A stretch of DNA of 26,740 nucleotides, from IMG/VR virus record IMGVR_UViG_3300025896_000164, positions 1-26,740 of that record, one strand, 5' to 3'. The notes below the pieces were generated by a model, which was not told the origin of the DNA, ran no database searches, and saw only the letters and a list, made by a program, of their open reading frames with translations. The translations under genes were made by a program, and so were the position numbers. Every line of letters begins with the position of its first letter. Position 1 is the stretch's first letter. Positions 8,167 through 17,011 of the stretch are shown here, piece by piece. The DNA is from a virus.

Positions 8167-11100
8167 ATGGACGCAAGAGTAGAAATATATGTATATAGTG
8201 GAGCAACAACTGGAAATACAACATCAGTTGGTGTACTTGAATTATTTGGAACAGAACAAATTCAGCTTGTTTATACAATTGATGATATAAAAGAACTTGG
8301 TAAAACAAGGTCAGAGTTTTCTCAAACGTTTACAGTACCTGGAGATAGAGGAAATAATTTAAATATTTTTAAAGATTATTTTCTTATAACAAATGATACA
8401 ATATTTGACCCAAGAAAAAAGGTTCAGTGTGATATATTGGTTGATTCTATTCCAGTTCTTAGAAATGCTGTAATGCAATTAATGTCAGTTTCAATTAATG
8501 AGAATAAAGTACCAATGTATGAAGTTCAAATTTTTGGTTCTACATCTGATTTTATAACTGATATAGGCGAATCAAAAATTGGAGATTTGGATTTTTCAGA
8601 TTTATCTCATATATGGTCAATAACTTCTGTAACAAATTCTTGGACAGGAGCAACTGCTGGACCTGATTTGGGCTATTTTTATCCTTGGACTGATTATGGA
8701 TACAATTATGGTAATGAAGATTTAAGAGGAGTTAATTATCTTAATTCTCAAACAAATGGTTATGGTGTTTCTTATAATCAAATGTTTCCAGCAACATATG
8801 CAAAAACAATTGTTGATTATATTTTTTCTGGATTTAATAGAACATTTGATTCTACTTTTTTAAATTCTACAGCATTTACATCTGTTGCACATATTTTTAA
8901 TTCATCAAAAGATTTTAAATTGGATGCTGATTATATAGCCGTAAGAAAAGCAGAAGCAACAGCGTCATCAGTTCAATATACAGTACCAGTTGTAGCTGCA
9001 AATACTTTTATTAATCTTGATACTGGGTATTTTGTAATGCCTTTCCCAAATGAAACTGCAGACCCATCTGGTTTATATAATAATGCAACGTATGTTTATA
9101 CAAGTAATAATACACAATCATTAAAGGTTGTAGTTAATCTTGAAGCTGCTTTGACTTATTTTTCTGTAACTGCAAATAAAATGAATCAATTTACAGTTGC
9201 ACCAACAATTACAGCTTATTTACATCGTTCATCTTATCAAGCTGGAGCTCCAGCTGTTGCAGCTGTTTCTAAAACTTATCCTACATATGATGCTTCAGTA
9301 TCGTCTGCTGTATGGACAACTTATACATTTGATTTTCCAGAATTAGATAAACCTTTAGACCAACAACTTTATCCAGCACAACCTGGAGAAACTTTTTGGG
9401 TTATTGTTAGAGCTACTGGACAAGGTATAAATTATATAGGAGCTGGTGGAACAACATCTGTTTCAAATTGGATTCACATTTCAACAAATTCAAATATTTC
9501 TTATTCTCCAACAAGTAAATTAGTTGGAGGTCAATTAATTGATTATAATTATTTTGTTCCAGGAAGAAATGAAAAGATAGTTGACTATCTTAAATCACTT
9601 CAGACTTGTTATAACTTAATGTTTATTCCAGATAAAAACAATCCTCGTAATATTAGAATTGAACCTAGAGATATAGTTTATCAAACTGGAACAACAAAAA
9701 ATTGGACAGATAAAGTAGACCATTTAAAACCAATTATTGAAACACCTCTTGCTGAATTTCAAGCAAAAAGTTATATTTTTTCACATAAATCAGATAGTGA
9801 TTTTTTAAATAAAAATTATCAAGATACAATGGGAGGAAGAATATATGGAGATGCAATTGTTTCAACAGAATCAGAATTTTTAAAATCTGAAAATAAAAAA
9901 ACAACAATATTTTCACCTACTCCATTTACATTTGCAGATGATATTCCGACAATATCTGATAATATTATTTTCTTTCCAACTACCAAAATATTTAAAGTTA
10001 ATTCAAATAATCAATTTGAAAAGACAGAATGTGGATTTAGAATTGGTTATGTAAAAAACCTTCCAATATCTGGAGGTGGAGGAACTGTTAAATTTTTAAT
10101 GAATGGAACAGAATATAAAACTTTTCCTTACTTCGGACAATTTAATGACCCAGGATTTGTTGGACTTGGAGGTCCAGGATGGACAACTTCTACAAGAAAT
10201 ATGTTAAATATAAATTTTGATGAAACAGAATTTATGTATTCTATACCAGCACAATATGTTGGTGATTCTCGATTTTCAGCAACAACAGAATCTCTTTATG
10301 ATAAATACTGGGCAAAAACAATAAATGAATTAACGGATAAAAATGCAAGATTTATAAAATGTTGGATTCATTTATCTCCACAAGATATTAATGAATTAGA
10401 ATATACAGATAGAATTTATTTATTTGGTTTAACTCCAGAGTCTGGTGAATATTATCGTATAAATAAAATTACTTATAACGCAGGTTCAAATGATTCTTCT
10501 GAAGTTGAATTAATTAAAATAAAAGATTTAACAACTCCAGTTTCTGTAAAAAAATGGATGGGTTTTACAGCCAATGGTGTTTCTGCTGATGGAGGAGGAA
10601 GTAATACAAATAATGGCTCATCATTTATTTATGGCGGAGGAGTTGGAAATGCTTTATATGGCCCAGGTAATGAAACAAATTCATCCTATAACTTTATGGC
10701 TGGAGGTGCAAACGTTTCATCAGGTCCATTTAATTCAACAATAGGAGAATCAAATAATATAGGAGCTAAATCTTCTAATAACTCAGTTAATGGTTCTGGT
10801 AATACACTTTATGAAAGTGTTACTTATTCAACAGCAATAGGACAAAACAATTCAATAGGTGAGACAACAACATCAGCATTTATTGTTGGGTCAAATAATA
10901 TTATAGAAGACTCTAATTATTCAGCTCAAACGCAAAATGCATTTATTGTAGGGTCAAATAATTATATTAACTCAGGAACAACAGGAGTAACAATATTCGG
11001 CTCAAATGTTACAGGCGATACATCAAATACATTATATGCTGATAATGCTGTAATTGGAGGGGCTGTTTTTTCTGGTGGAGTTCAAAATTTTTGTTCTGGA

Positions 11101-11349
11101 ATTAATACAAATAGACTAGCTTCTTGTTCATCTACATTATTAATTGGAGATGGTGGTGGTTTTAATGATATAAAATTCATTGATTCAGTAAATGCTACAG
11201 CTATAACAATAACACAATCAACTTTAAATTTATTACCACAAAACACTCTTCCAACATCAAATTACGGAGTTATGTTCTTTTCTGGAACTCCGTTAAATAG
11301 AATTATGTATTGTACTGGAACAACAAATGCTGACTGGATAATTATCTAA
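8167..11349 (+). CDS. Large tail protein with C-terminal YadA-like repeats
   Basis: The protein has 1060 residues. The N-terminal part (LELFGTEQIQLVYTIDDI then KELGKTRSEFSQTFTVPGD) matches a tail-tip protein type that is widespread in Bacteroidota phages, with the 'DFSQSFTVPA'-style segment. The centre has YNLMFIPDKNNPRNIRIEPRD and a beta-rich body. From about residue 814 to 966 the sequence turns into short Gly/Asn/Ser repeats such as STIGESNNIG, STAIGQNNSIG and AFIVGSNN. These resemble the left-handed beta-roll of YadA-type heads, so the end is probably a trimeric spike. It is followed by the tape measure. I infer a tail tip that carries its own receptor-binding head. Confidence 0.7.
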   Translation: MDARVEIYVYSGATTGNTTSVGVLELFGTEQIQLVYTIDDIKELGKTRSEFSQTFTVPGDRGNNLNIFKDYFLITNDTIFDPRKKVQCDILVDSIPVLRNAVMQLMSVSINENKVPMYEVQIFGSTSDFITDIGESKIGDLDFSDLSHIWSITSVTNSWTGATAGPDLGYFYPWTDYGYNYGNEDLRGVNYLNSQTNGYGVSYNQMFPATYAKTIVDYIFSGFNRTFDSTFLNSTAFTSVAHIFNSSKDFKLDADYIAVRKAEATASSVQYTVPVVAANTFINLDTGYFVMPFPNETADPSGLYNNATYVYTSNNTQSLKVVVNLEAALTYFSVTANKMNQFTVAPTITAYLHRSSYQAGAPAVAAVSKTYPTYDASVSSAVWTTYTFDFPELDKPLDQQLYPAQPGETFWVIVRATGQGINYIGAGGTTSVSNWIHISTNSNISYSPTSKLVGGQLIDYNYFVPGRNEKIVDYLKSLQTCYNLMFIPDKNNPRNIRIEPRDIVYQTGTTKNWTDKVDHLKPIIETPLAEFQAKSYIFSHKSDSDFLNKNYQDTMGGRIYGDAIVSTESEFLKSENKKTTIFSPTPFTFADDIPTISDNIIFFPTTKIFKVNSNNQFEKTECGFRIGYVKNLPISGGGGTVKFLMNGTEYKTFPYFGQFNDPGFVGLGGPGWTTSTRNMLNINFDETEFMYSIPAQYVGDSRFSATTESLYDKYWAKTINELTDKNARFIKCWIHLSPQDINELEYTDRIYLFGLTPESGEYYRINKITYNAGSNDSSEVELIKIKDLTTPVSVKKWMGFTANGVSADGGGSNTNNGSSFIYGGGVGNALYGPGNETNSSYNFMAGGANVSSGPFNSTIGESNNIGAKSSNNSVNGSGNTLYESVTYSTAIGQNNSIGETTTSAFIVGSNNIIEDSNYSAQTQNAFIVGSNNYINSGTTGVTIFGSNVTGDTSNTLYADNAVIGGAVFSGGVQNFCSGINTNRLASCSSTLLIGDGGGFNDIKFIDSVNATAITITQSTLNLLPQNTLPTSNYGVMFFSGTPLNRIMYCTGTTNADWIII

Positions 11350-11402
11350 TCTTTTTATATGAGGCCAAAAAGCCTTATGTCAAAAAAAAATATTGATAAA
11401 AA

Positions 11403-11410
11403 ATATTTAT
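11403..11410 (+). promoter_or_regulatory. ATATTTAT motif upstream of the tape measure
   Basis: AAATATTTATATAAAATAA lies 27 nt before the ATG at 11430, in the 80-bp gap after the previous gene. The surrounding bases match the copy at 2518 closely. Confidence 0.42.
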
Positions 11411-11429
11411 ATAAAATAAACAAACAATT

Positions 11430-13613
11430 ATGGCTCTCAGCGAAAATGTAAAGATTTCCTTAAATATTGAAGTAGCTAAATCTACAACAGATGTTAATGC
11501 TCTTAAAAAGGCTACAGAAGAATTAAATAAATCTCTCTCAAATGTAAAAGAGGGTACAAAGGAATATGCAGAAATTCAAGATGCATTAACTAAAAGTTCA
11601 CAGCGTCAAAATGAATTGCTTGTTGAGCAGGCTATTAATTATTCTGAAGCAGCTCAAGGAGTTGGAGAGTTAAACAAAGCAATGAAGCAGTTAAAATCTG
11701 CTCAAGAACTTGTTGATAAAAGTTCTCCAAAATTCAAGGCTTTACAAGATGCTATAAATAAAACAGAAGGAAGAGTTGGTGATTTGAATGACTCGTTCAA
11801 GACTTTAACTGGTTCTGGAATGGAAAGATTCAGAAGTTCAATTGGACTTGTTGGAGAAGGTATGACCAATTTAGATTGGGGTAAATTTTCTGGTGGTATA
11901 AAAGGTGCAACAAAAGCTTTTGGTGGCTTAAAAGGTGCTTTAGGAGCTTTAGGAATAGGTTTGATTATTAAGGCTGTATCTTATTTAATTGATAATTTTG
12001 ATGATTTAAAGAATTCAACTGGATTGGTTGGACAAGTATTTAGAGGCATTGGTGATATAATTACTTCAGTTACTTCTAAAATTTCTGAATTTACAGACTG
12101 GATTGGTTTAACAAATAATGCTTTAGAAAAACAATCTGAAAAAGCTATTGAAGGTGCAAAAAAAACAAGTGAAGCAGTTACAAAAAAATATGACCAAGAA
12201 ATAAAAGAAGCTGAAGCTGCTGGAAAAAGTACAATTAAATTAGAAAGAGAAAAAGCAAATGCTGTATTAGCTACATTAAAAATACAGGCAGATGCTATTA
12301 TTGCACTAGGTAAAGCAAATGGTTCATTCACAGAAGAACAACTTAAAAATTTAACAGAATTAACTGAACAAGGAAAACAAATAAAATCTGATTTAAAGGT
12401 TGCTGAAGAAAAAGATGCAAAGAAGCAAAAAGAAGATAAAAAGAAATCAAATGAAGATGCTTTAAAAGCAGAAAAAGATAGGGCAAAAAACGAATATGAA
12501 GAATTAAAGAAATCTCAGGAGCTTTCTTTGTTAAAAGTTCAACAAGGAACTTATGATGCAATCTATCTTAAACAAAAACAATCAGAAGAAGAAGCAAAGT
12601 TTTTAGAAAAGAATAAAAAACTACTTGAAAAATCTGAACTTGATATTAAGTTAATTAGAGAGAAGTCGGCTAAAGAAACTAATGATTCAATTAAAACTAT
12701 TCAAGATAAAGAGATAGCTGATAATAAAACAAAGAATGATAAAATAGCTGCTGACAATAAAATAGTACAAGATACTGCTATAAAAGATTTAATTGCTGGC
12801 CAACAAGCTATATTATTGCAACAACAAATTGGTTCTCAAGCAGAACTTGATGCAAAAATTCAATTAATGGAAGTTGAGCGCCAGGCTAAATTAATGAATG
12901 CTCAATTAACAGAAGGAGAAATAGCCTTAATTAATGCTCAATATGCTGCAGATGTTGATAAAACAAAAGAAGAATATCATCAGAAAGAATTAGAAAGAAA
13001 GAAAAAAGAGCAAGAAGCTACTATACAGACAACAACAGATACTGTTGGAGCTATACAAGGAATAACTGATACATATTTTGCAATTCAAGAAGCAAATACA
13101 AACTCTCAAAGTGCAAATGCTGAAAAAAATGCAAGAAAACAATTTCAAGCAAATAAAGCTTTACAATTAGGTATGGCTGTTATTGATGGATTTAAAGCAG
13201 TTACATCATCATTATCTCAAGCTCCTGTTGCAATTGGACCACTTCCAAATCCAGCTGGTATTGCTTCGTTAGCATTTGCTGTTACAACATCAGCTGCAAA
13301 TATTGCAAAAATAGCAGGAACTCAATATAAATCAAGTTCTTCAGGAGCTGCTTCAACTGGAGCACATTCTTCAGGAGCTGGCTCTAGTATATCACCTGGT
13401 GGATTTCAATCAGGAGCTGCATCAAGTCCTGGTAATATACCACCACAATTAAAGCGTGTTGATGGTTCACTTCCATCTGCAGCCAACGTAAGCGGTTCTG
13501 GTTCTGATTCATCTAAAAATAGTGGTTCTGTTGTAAGGGCTTATATTGTACAAGGAGATATATCAAGTTCAAATAATAAAGCTGAAATTTTAGATAGGAA
13601 GACAAGTTTCTAA
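11430..13613 (+). CDS. Tail tape measure protein
   Basis: The protein has 727 residues. Long helical, coiled-coil stretches cover about 1-130 and 245-545 (for example DAKKQKEDKKKSNEDALK), with a Gly-rich hydrophobic segment in between (about 155-188, GGLKGALGALGIGLII). The last 100 residues are Ser/Gly-rich (SSGAASTGAHSSGAGSS). This is the layout of tape measures, which set tail length and are ejected to help DNA pass the cell envelope. At about 0.15 nm per residue the tail would be near 110 nm. The gene has its own promoter-like motif. The tail assembly chaperone follows it, whereas in most siphoviruses it precedes it. Confidence 0.88.
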   Translation: MALSENVKISLNIEVAKSTTDVNALKKATEELNKSLSNVKEGTKEYAEIQDALTKSSQRQNELLVEQAINYSEAAQGVGELNKAMKQLKSAQELVDKSSPKFKALQDAINKTEGRVGDLNDSFKTLTGSGMERFRSSIGLVGEGMTNLDWGKFSGGIKGATKAFGGLKGALGALGIGLIIKAVSYLIDNFDDLKNSTGLVGQVFRGIGDIITSVTSKISEFTDWIGLTNNALEKQSEKAIEGAKKTSEAVTKKYDQEIKEAEAAGKSTIKLEREKANAVLATLKIQADAIIALGKANGSFTEEQLKNLTELTEQGKQIKSDLKVAEEKDAKKQKEDKKKSNEDALKAEKDRAKNEYEELKKSQELSLLKVQQGTYDAIYLKQKQSEEEAKFLEKNKKLLEKSELDIKLIREKSAKETNDSIKTIQDKEIADNKTKNDKIAADNKIVQDTAIKDLIAGQQAILLQQQIGSQAELDAKIQLMEVERQAKLMNAQLTEGEIALINAQYAADVDKTKEEYHQKELERKKKEQEATIQTTTDTVGAIQGITDTYFAIQEANTNSQSANAEKNARKQFQANKALQLGMAVIDGFKAVTSSLSQAPVAIGPLPNPAGIASLAFAVTTSAANIAKIAGTQYKSSSSGAASTGAHSSGAGSSISPGGFQSGAASSPGNIPPQLKRVDGSLPSAANVSGSGSDSSKNSGSVVRAYIVQGDISSSNNKAEILDRKTSF

Positions 13614-13641
13614 TTTTTCATTAAATAACAATAATTTAAAC

Positions 13642-13649
13642 ATATTTAT
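13642..13649 (+). promoter_or_regulatory. ATATTTAT motif just upstream of the tail chaperone gene
   Basis: CATATTTAT begins 12 nt before the ATG at 13654. If it acts as a -10-like box, transcription would begin at or next to the start codon, giving an almost leaderless message. Confidence 0.38.
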
Positions 13650-13653
13650 TAAT

Positions 13654-14289
13654 ATGAAATTAATTAAGATAAAAGATAACTTCTATTCAATACCAACAAA
13701 TTGGTATGATATAAACTTAAAGCAATTCTTAGCTATAAGAAGTTTAAAAGAAAAACAAAACACAGAATCTGAAATAGATTATTTATTAAACTTCTGTTCT
13801 ATTATAACAAAAATTTCAGTTGAAGAATTAGGTAAATTAACGCCTAATGAACTTGGAGAAGTTCTTGGTGTTTTATATTCTATATCAGAAGAAAAGATTC
13901 CAGTTGAAAAAAAAGTTTGTTTTAAAATAAACGGTATAAGTTATGTATTTGATTCTGATTTATCTAAAATAACTTATGGACAATTTATTGATTTAGATTT
14001 TTTAACAAAAAATAAAGAGTTCTGGGAAGTTGAACATAGAGTTTGTGCTATATTCATTAGACCTGAAAAGAAAAGTAATTACAAAGCTTTTAAACGCCTT
14101 TTTAAAAGAAATAAAAACATAACTTCAAAAGATTATTTAATAGAAGAATATAATTATGATTCTATGGAAGATAGAGCTAAAATTCTATTTGAAAATCTTC
14201 CTATGCCATATGCAAATGCTGTAGCTGATTTTTTTTTGAATTTAGGAGCGAACTTACAAAACAGTACCCAAGCCTATTCCCAAAAATAA
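13654..14289 (+). CDS. Tail assembly chaperone, short form (gpG-like)
   Basis: This 211-residue protein begins MKLIKIKDNFYSIPTNWYDI followed by NLKQFLAI, the typical opening of the Bacteroidota-phage protein I associate with tail assembly chaperones. It continues with helical segments and a second KITYGQFIDLD-type block. Such chaperones coat the tape measure during tail building and are made in two lengths by ribosomal frameshifting. Here the frame crosses a run of nine T (14229-14237), read GAT TTT TTT TTG, and stops at 14287-14289. The -1 frame is closed just upstream (TGA at 14226) and opens exactly at the T run, continuing to 14531. The gene follows the tape measure with its own promoter-like motif. 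Confidence 0.78.
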   Translation: MKLIKIKDNFYSIPTNWYDINLKQFLAIRSLKEKQNTESEIDYLLNFCSIITKISVEELGKLTPNELGEVLGVLYSISEEKIPVEKKVCFKINGISYVFDSDLSKITYGQFIDLDFLTKNKEFWEVEHRVCAIFIRPEKKSNYKAFKRLFKRNKNITSKDYLIEEYNYDSMEDRAKILFENLPMPYANAVADFFLNLGANLQNSTQAYSQK

Positions 14290-14531
14290 AGTCAAATAAT
14301 GACGAGTTTAAAGAGGAAGAAAGAGAAAAAACACCACAAGTTATCTTTAATGAAAGATGGTTTTGGTATGATAAATTAAGAGATTTATCAAAAGGTTATT
14401 TACCAAATTTTAATGAAGTTTTAAAACTTCCAGTATATCTTGTTTTTAATGATATGGTTTATCTTAACGATAAAGCAAAAGTTGAAAAATATCTAAACGA
14501 TAAAGCTAATAATAAAAACCGTGTTCTTTAA
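14229..14531 (+). CDS. Tail assembly chaperone -1 frameshift extension (gpGT-like)
   Basis: This frame has no plausible ATG of its own, yet it encodes a protein-like sequence: FRSELTKQYPSLF, then FNERWFWYDKLRDLSKGY, then EVLKLPVYLVFNDMVYLNDK. The WxWYxxLxxLSxG ... EVxKLP pattern is typical of the second half of tail chaperones in Bacteroidota phages. It joins to the 211-residue chaperone by a -1 shift at the nine-T run (heptamer T TTT TTT or T TTT TTG). A slip after codon 14233-14235 gives a fusion of about 292 residues. The TGA at 14226-14228 in this frame limits the site to 14229-14289. A sequencing error in the homopolymer is the main alternative. The rarely made long form normally recruits tail-tube protein. 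Confidence 0.75.
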   Translation, partial: FFFEFRSELTKQYPSLFPKIKSNNDEFKEEEREKTPQVIFNERWFWYDKLRDLSKGYLPNFNEVLKLPVYLVFNDMVYLNDKAKVEKYLNDKANNKNRVL

Positions 14532-14559
14532 ACTTAAATGAAAAAAATTACATCAATAA

Positions 14560-14567
14560 ATATTTAT
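14560..14567 (+). promoter_or_regulatory. ATATTTAT motif just upstream of the prohead protease
   Basis: AAATATTTATTATT begins 12 nt before the ATG at 14572, the same spacing as the copy at 13642. Again the message would be nearly leaderless if this is a -10-like element. Confidence 0.38.
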
Positions 14568-14571
14568 TATT

Positions 14572-15288
14572 ATGGAAGAAAAAGAATTAGACCTTGTTAG
14601 AGGTATTTTTAAAGATGCTGATGGCAATTTTATAGGCCAAACTCGTACAGTTTCAATTGTAACTGACCCAGCTATAGAGCTATCTTTCCAATTATTCAAA
14701 AATTTAGAATTAAATAAACATCTATTTTCAGTTGTACCTGATAAAATGGAAGTGGTTGGACCAGCAATGATTCCAGACACAAAAATTTTAAGACAACGTG
14801 AGGATGGAAGTTTCTATAATATTTTCTTTACAAAAGAAGATGTTAAAGATGCAGCATTTGTTTATTTACGTAAAGCAAATATTAACTCAGCAAATCTAGA
14901 ACATAAACAAAATTTTACAGATAAGATTCAATTATTTGAAAGTTGGTTTATGGAAGATAGAGAAAAGGACCGTTCAGCGTTTCTTGGATTTGATAACTCT
15001 AAGATTCCATTAGGTACCTGGTTTATCAATTATAAAATTCTAGATAAAGAACTTTGGGATGAGATAAAAAATGGTGATTTTACAGGTTTCTCAGTTGAAA
15101 TTGGTTGTGCTGAAATGGAATATTTTGGTAAGAAATCTTTATTCAATGATGATGAAGAAGCCGATAAAGTTGAATATAGAGGAAAGCACAAATTGATTTA
15201 TAACCTTGTTCAAGATATATTAGCAACGACTGATATTGATGACCAAGCTAAGTATAAATTTATATCTCGTATTCTATCAAAACTTTAA
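14572..15288 (+). CDS. XkdF-like prohead maturation protease
   Basis: This 238-residue protein has the signature of XkdF-like phage serine proteases (Peptidase_S78_2). VVGPAMIPDTKILR is at about 61-74, then YNIFFTKEDV. NLEHKQ follows with the likely catalytic His111, then LFESWFMED (121-129). GTWFINYKI and GDFTGFSVEIG follow, with the likely nucleophile Ser174. It cleaves scaffold and capsid proteins inside the prohead. The neighbours fit: scaffold and major capsid protein follow directly. The gene has an ATATTTAT motif 12 nt before its ATG. Length and motifs are complete. Confidence 0.85.
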   Translation: MEEKELDLVRGIFKDADGNFIGQTRTVSIVTDPAIELSFQLFKNLELNKHLFSVVPDKMEVVGPAMIPDTKILRQREDGSFYNIFFTKEDVKDAAFVYLRKANINSANLEHKQNFTDKIQLFESWFMEDREKDRSAFLGFDNSKIPLGTWFINYKILDKELWDEIKNGDFTGFSVEIGCAEMEYFGKKSLFNDDEEADKVEYRGKHKLIYNLVQDILATTDIDDQAKYKFISRILSKL

Positions 15289-15312
15289 AAAGTAAAAAAA
15301 AAATAACAATAA

Positions 15313-15320
15313 ATATTTAT
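15313..15320 (+). promoter_or_regulatory. ATATTTAT motif upstream of the scaffold gene
   Basis: AATAAATATTTATTAATAAC begins 25-27 nt before the ATG at 15340, in the gap after the protease gene. The run ATAAATATTTATTAAT is nearly palindromic, so its direction is set by the neighbouring gene. Confidence 0.38.
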
Positions 15321-15339
15321 TAATAACAAAAACAATAAT

Positions 15340-15960
15340 ATGAATTATTTCGCAAAAAAAATAAACGAACTTAGAGCAGTTATTTCAAATCAAAAATTTG
15401 CTGAGGCAAAGATGGTAGATGGAACACTTGTTAGAAGTGAAGGTGATGTTTTCAAACCAGAGCAAAAATTAGAAGTTATTACTGAAGACGGTAAAACAGC
15501 TAAAGCTCCAGAAGGAATGCACGAGTTAGAAGATGGTACAGTATTGGTTGTTAATGCTGAAGGTGTTATCACTGAAGTAAGAGAAGTTAAGGCTGAAGAT
15601 TTAAAAGACGAAGCTAAAACTGAAGATGTTAAAGTAGAAGATAAAAAAGATGAACAAATGGCAGAAGAAGTTCCTGCACAAGATGCTGTAGAGGCTGTTG
15701 TTGAGGAAGTTGTTGATGCTGTAGCAGAAAAGATTGCTGAATTAGAAAAAAGAATTGCAGCTTTAGAAGGTTCAAATAAAGAAGTTGAGACTGAGATGAA
15801 AAAAATCGAAGATGAAAACAAAAATCTTAAAGCTGAATTAGATGCACCTGCAGTTAAACCTTCGAACTTTACAAAGTTCAGAGTAACTGAAGCTCCTGCT
15901 GATAAGAATACAAAAAGAGATTCTAATTTCTTTTCAAAGATGATTAGAGATTCAAAATAA
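15340..15960 (+). CDS. Putative head scaffolding protein
   Basis: The 206-residue protein is strongly charged and low in complexity. The first 80 residues hold a small beta domain with DGTLVRSEGD and LEDGTVLVVNAEG, which resembles the N-terminal part of capsid-assembly proteins in Bacteroidota phages. Residues about 85-125 are almost only Glu, Asp, Lys, Ala and Val. Residues about 128-168 form a heptad coiled coil (VAEKIAELEKRIAALEG), and the last 35 are basic and flexible. That is the usual make-up of scaffolds, and the place between protease and capsid genes fits. It would line the prohead interior and be removed by the protease. The call rests on composition and position, not on a family motif. 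Confidence 0.75.
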   Translation: MNYFAKKINELRAVISNQKFAEAKMVDGTLVRSEGDVFKPEQKLEVITEDGKTAKAPEGMHELEDGTVLVVNAEGVITEVREVKAEDLKDEAKTEDVKVEDKKDEQMAEEVPAQDAVEAVVEEVVDAVAEKIAELEKRIAALEGSNKEVETEMKKIEDENKNLKAELDAPAVKPSNFTKFRVTEAPADKNTKRDSNFFSKMIRDSK

Positions 15961-16008
15961 TAAAAAATTAAATAAATAAAATATTAACAAATTAAAAACT
16001 AAAAAACA

Positions 16009-16950
16009 ATGGCATTTGACGTATCAACAATAAGCACTTGGGATGATGAAATTTCAGGCGGATTATTAAAAGAATGGATGTTAAGTAATGACACAATCAA
16101 AGGTGGTCTAGTAGAATTAAAATACAGATTAATCGGTGCAAGTTCAAAACTTAACAACGTAAAAATTACAAGTAACGCAGTTCTTGCACAATGCGCAACT
16201 ATCGCAAACACAGGTAGTACAGCATTAGCACAAACTGAAATGGAACACACTGGAATTGAGTTTCCTCAATTTTATTGTAACCAAACATTAACTAATTACT
16301 GGACTGATTGGGATGGCGCTAAGTCATACAATGACGAGAAGTTTTCATTCCAGGAATATATCCTTGGAGCAAAATTAGAAAGCGATTTAGAGGCTTATGA
16401 CAAGATGATTTGGCAAGGTGATAACGGCTCAAATAAATATGCTGCTGTTACTGGTAACTTAACAAAAATGAGAGGTTTCTTCGGTACACTTTGGGCTTAT
16501 TCAGCTTCTTGTGCATCTGTAAAATCTAAGACAGCAATTACATCTTCAAACGCATTAGTTGTTGTTAATTCTATAAAAGCTTCAATTCCTGAAGTAGCTA
16601 TCAACGATTGTTCTCTTTACTTATCTCCAATTAATTTTGAGACAGTAGCAGGTGCAATTGCAGTAGAATACAAATACAATCAAAACTTAATGAACTTAGA
16701 TTCAGTAACTGAGATTAAAGTACCTAACACAATCGGTTTAAAAGCTGTTAAAGTTAACGGTATGAGTGGTATTGCTGATGGTTCTGCTATCGCAACTCCA
16801 AAGAAAAACTTGGTTCTTGGAATCTCTGATACTTCAGACTTAGGTTTGACTGTATGGTATGAGAAAAAAGATAGAGGTGTATGGGCTAATCTTAGACTTA
16901 AGACTGGAACTGGTGTATACTTCCCTGAGCTTGCAGTATTAGTAAAATAA
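16009..16950 (+). CDS. Major capsid protein (HK97 fold expected)
   Basis: This 313-residue protein follows the scaffold and precedes a strong terminator, as highly expressed capsid genes do. The sequence has a mixed alpha/beta profile. A long E-loop-like stretch precedes the helical segment KFSFQEYILGAKLESDLEAYDKMI (about 111-134), which would be the spine helix. The sequence then runs on through the LYLSPINFETVAGAIAVEY segment to GVYFPELAVLVK at the C-terminus. Codon use differs from its neighbours, with more C-ending codons (aac, atc, ttc), a sign of strong expression. The start ATG follows a 40-nt A-rich leader typical of this genome. I cannot point to a unique family motif, so context carries much of the weight. 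Confidence 0.85.
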   Translation: MAFDVSTISTWDDEISGGLLKEWMLSNDTIKGGLVELKYRLIGASSKLNNVKITSNAVLAQCATIANTGSTALAQTEMEHTGIEFPQFYCNQTLTNYWTDWDGAKSYNDEKFSFQEYILGAKLESDLEAYDKMIWQGDNGSNKYAAVTGNLTKMRGFFGTLWAYSASCASVKSKTAITSSNALVVVNSIKASIPEVAINDCSLYLSPINFETVAGAIAVEYKYNQNLMNLDSVTEIKVPNTIGLKAVKVNGMSGIADGSAIATPKKNLVLGISDTSDLGLTVWYEKKDRGVWANLRLKTGTGVYFPELAVLVK

Positions 16951-16957
16951 TTCGAAT

Positions 16958-16987
16958 GGGGAGGAAACTCCTCCCCTTTCTTTTTTT
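16958..16987 (+). terminator. Rho-independent terminator after the capsid gene
   Basis: A perfect 8-bp stem GGGGAGGA/TCCTCCCC with a 3-nt loop (AAC) is followed by TTTCTTTTTTT. It starts 7 bases after the capsid stop. In this AT-rich genome such a GC-rich stem stands out clearly. Confidence 0.93.
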
Positions 16988-17011
16988 AAATAACAAATTA
17001 AATAAACAAAA

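Noticed and set aside
11367-11384. Hairpin AGGC-CAAAAA-GCCT after the 1060-residue gene as terminator
   Set aside because: The stem is short and is not followed by T residues on the plus strand.
11981-12331. 116-residue frame on the minus strand
   Set aside because: It is a shadow of the tape measure gene with no leader or operon context.
15390-15821. 143-residue Ser/Thr-rich frame on the minus strand
   Set aside because: It is the reverse shadow of the acidic, coiled-coil scaffold gene.
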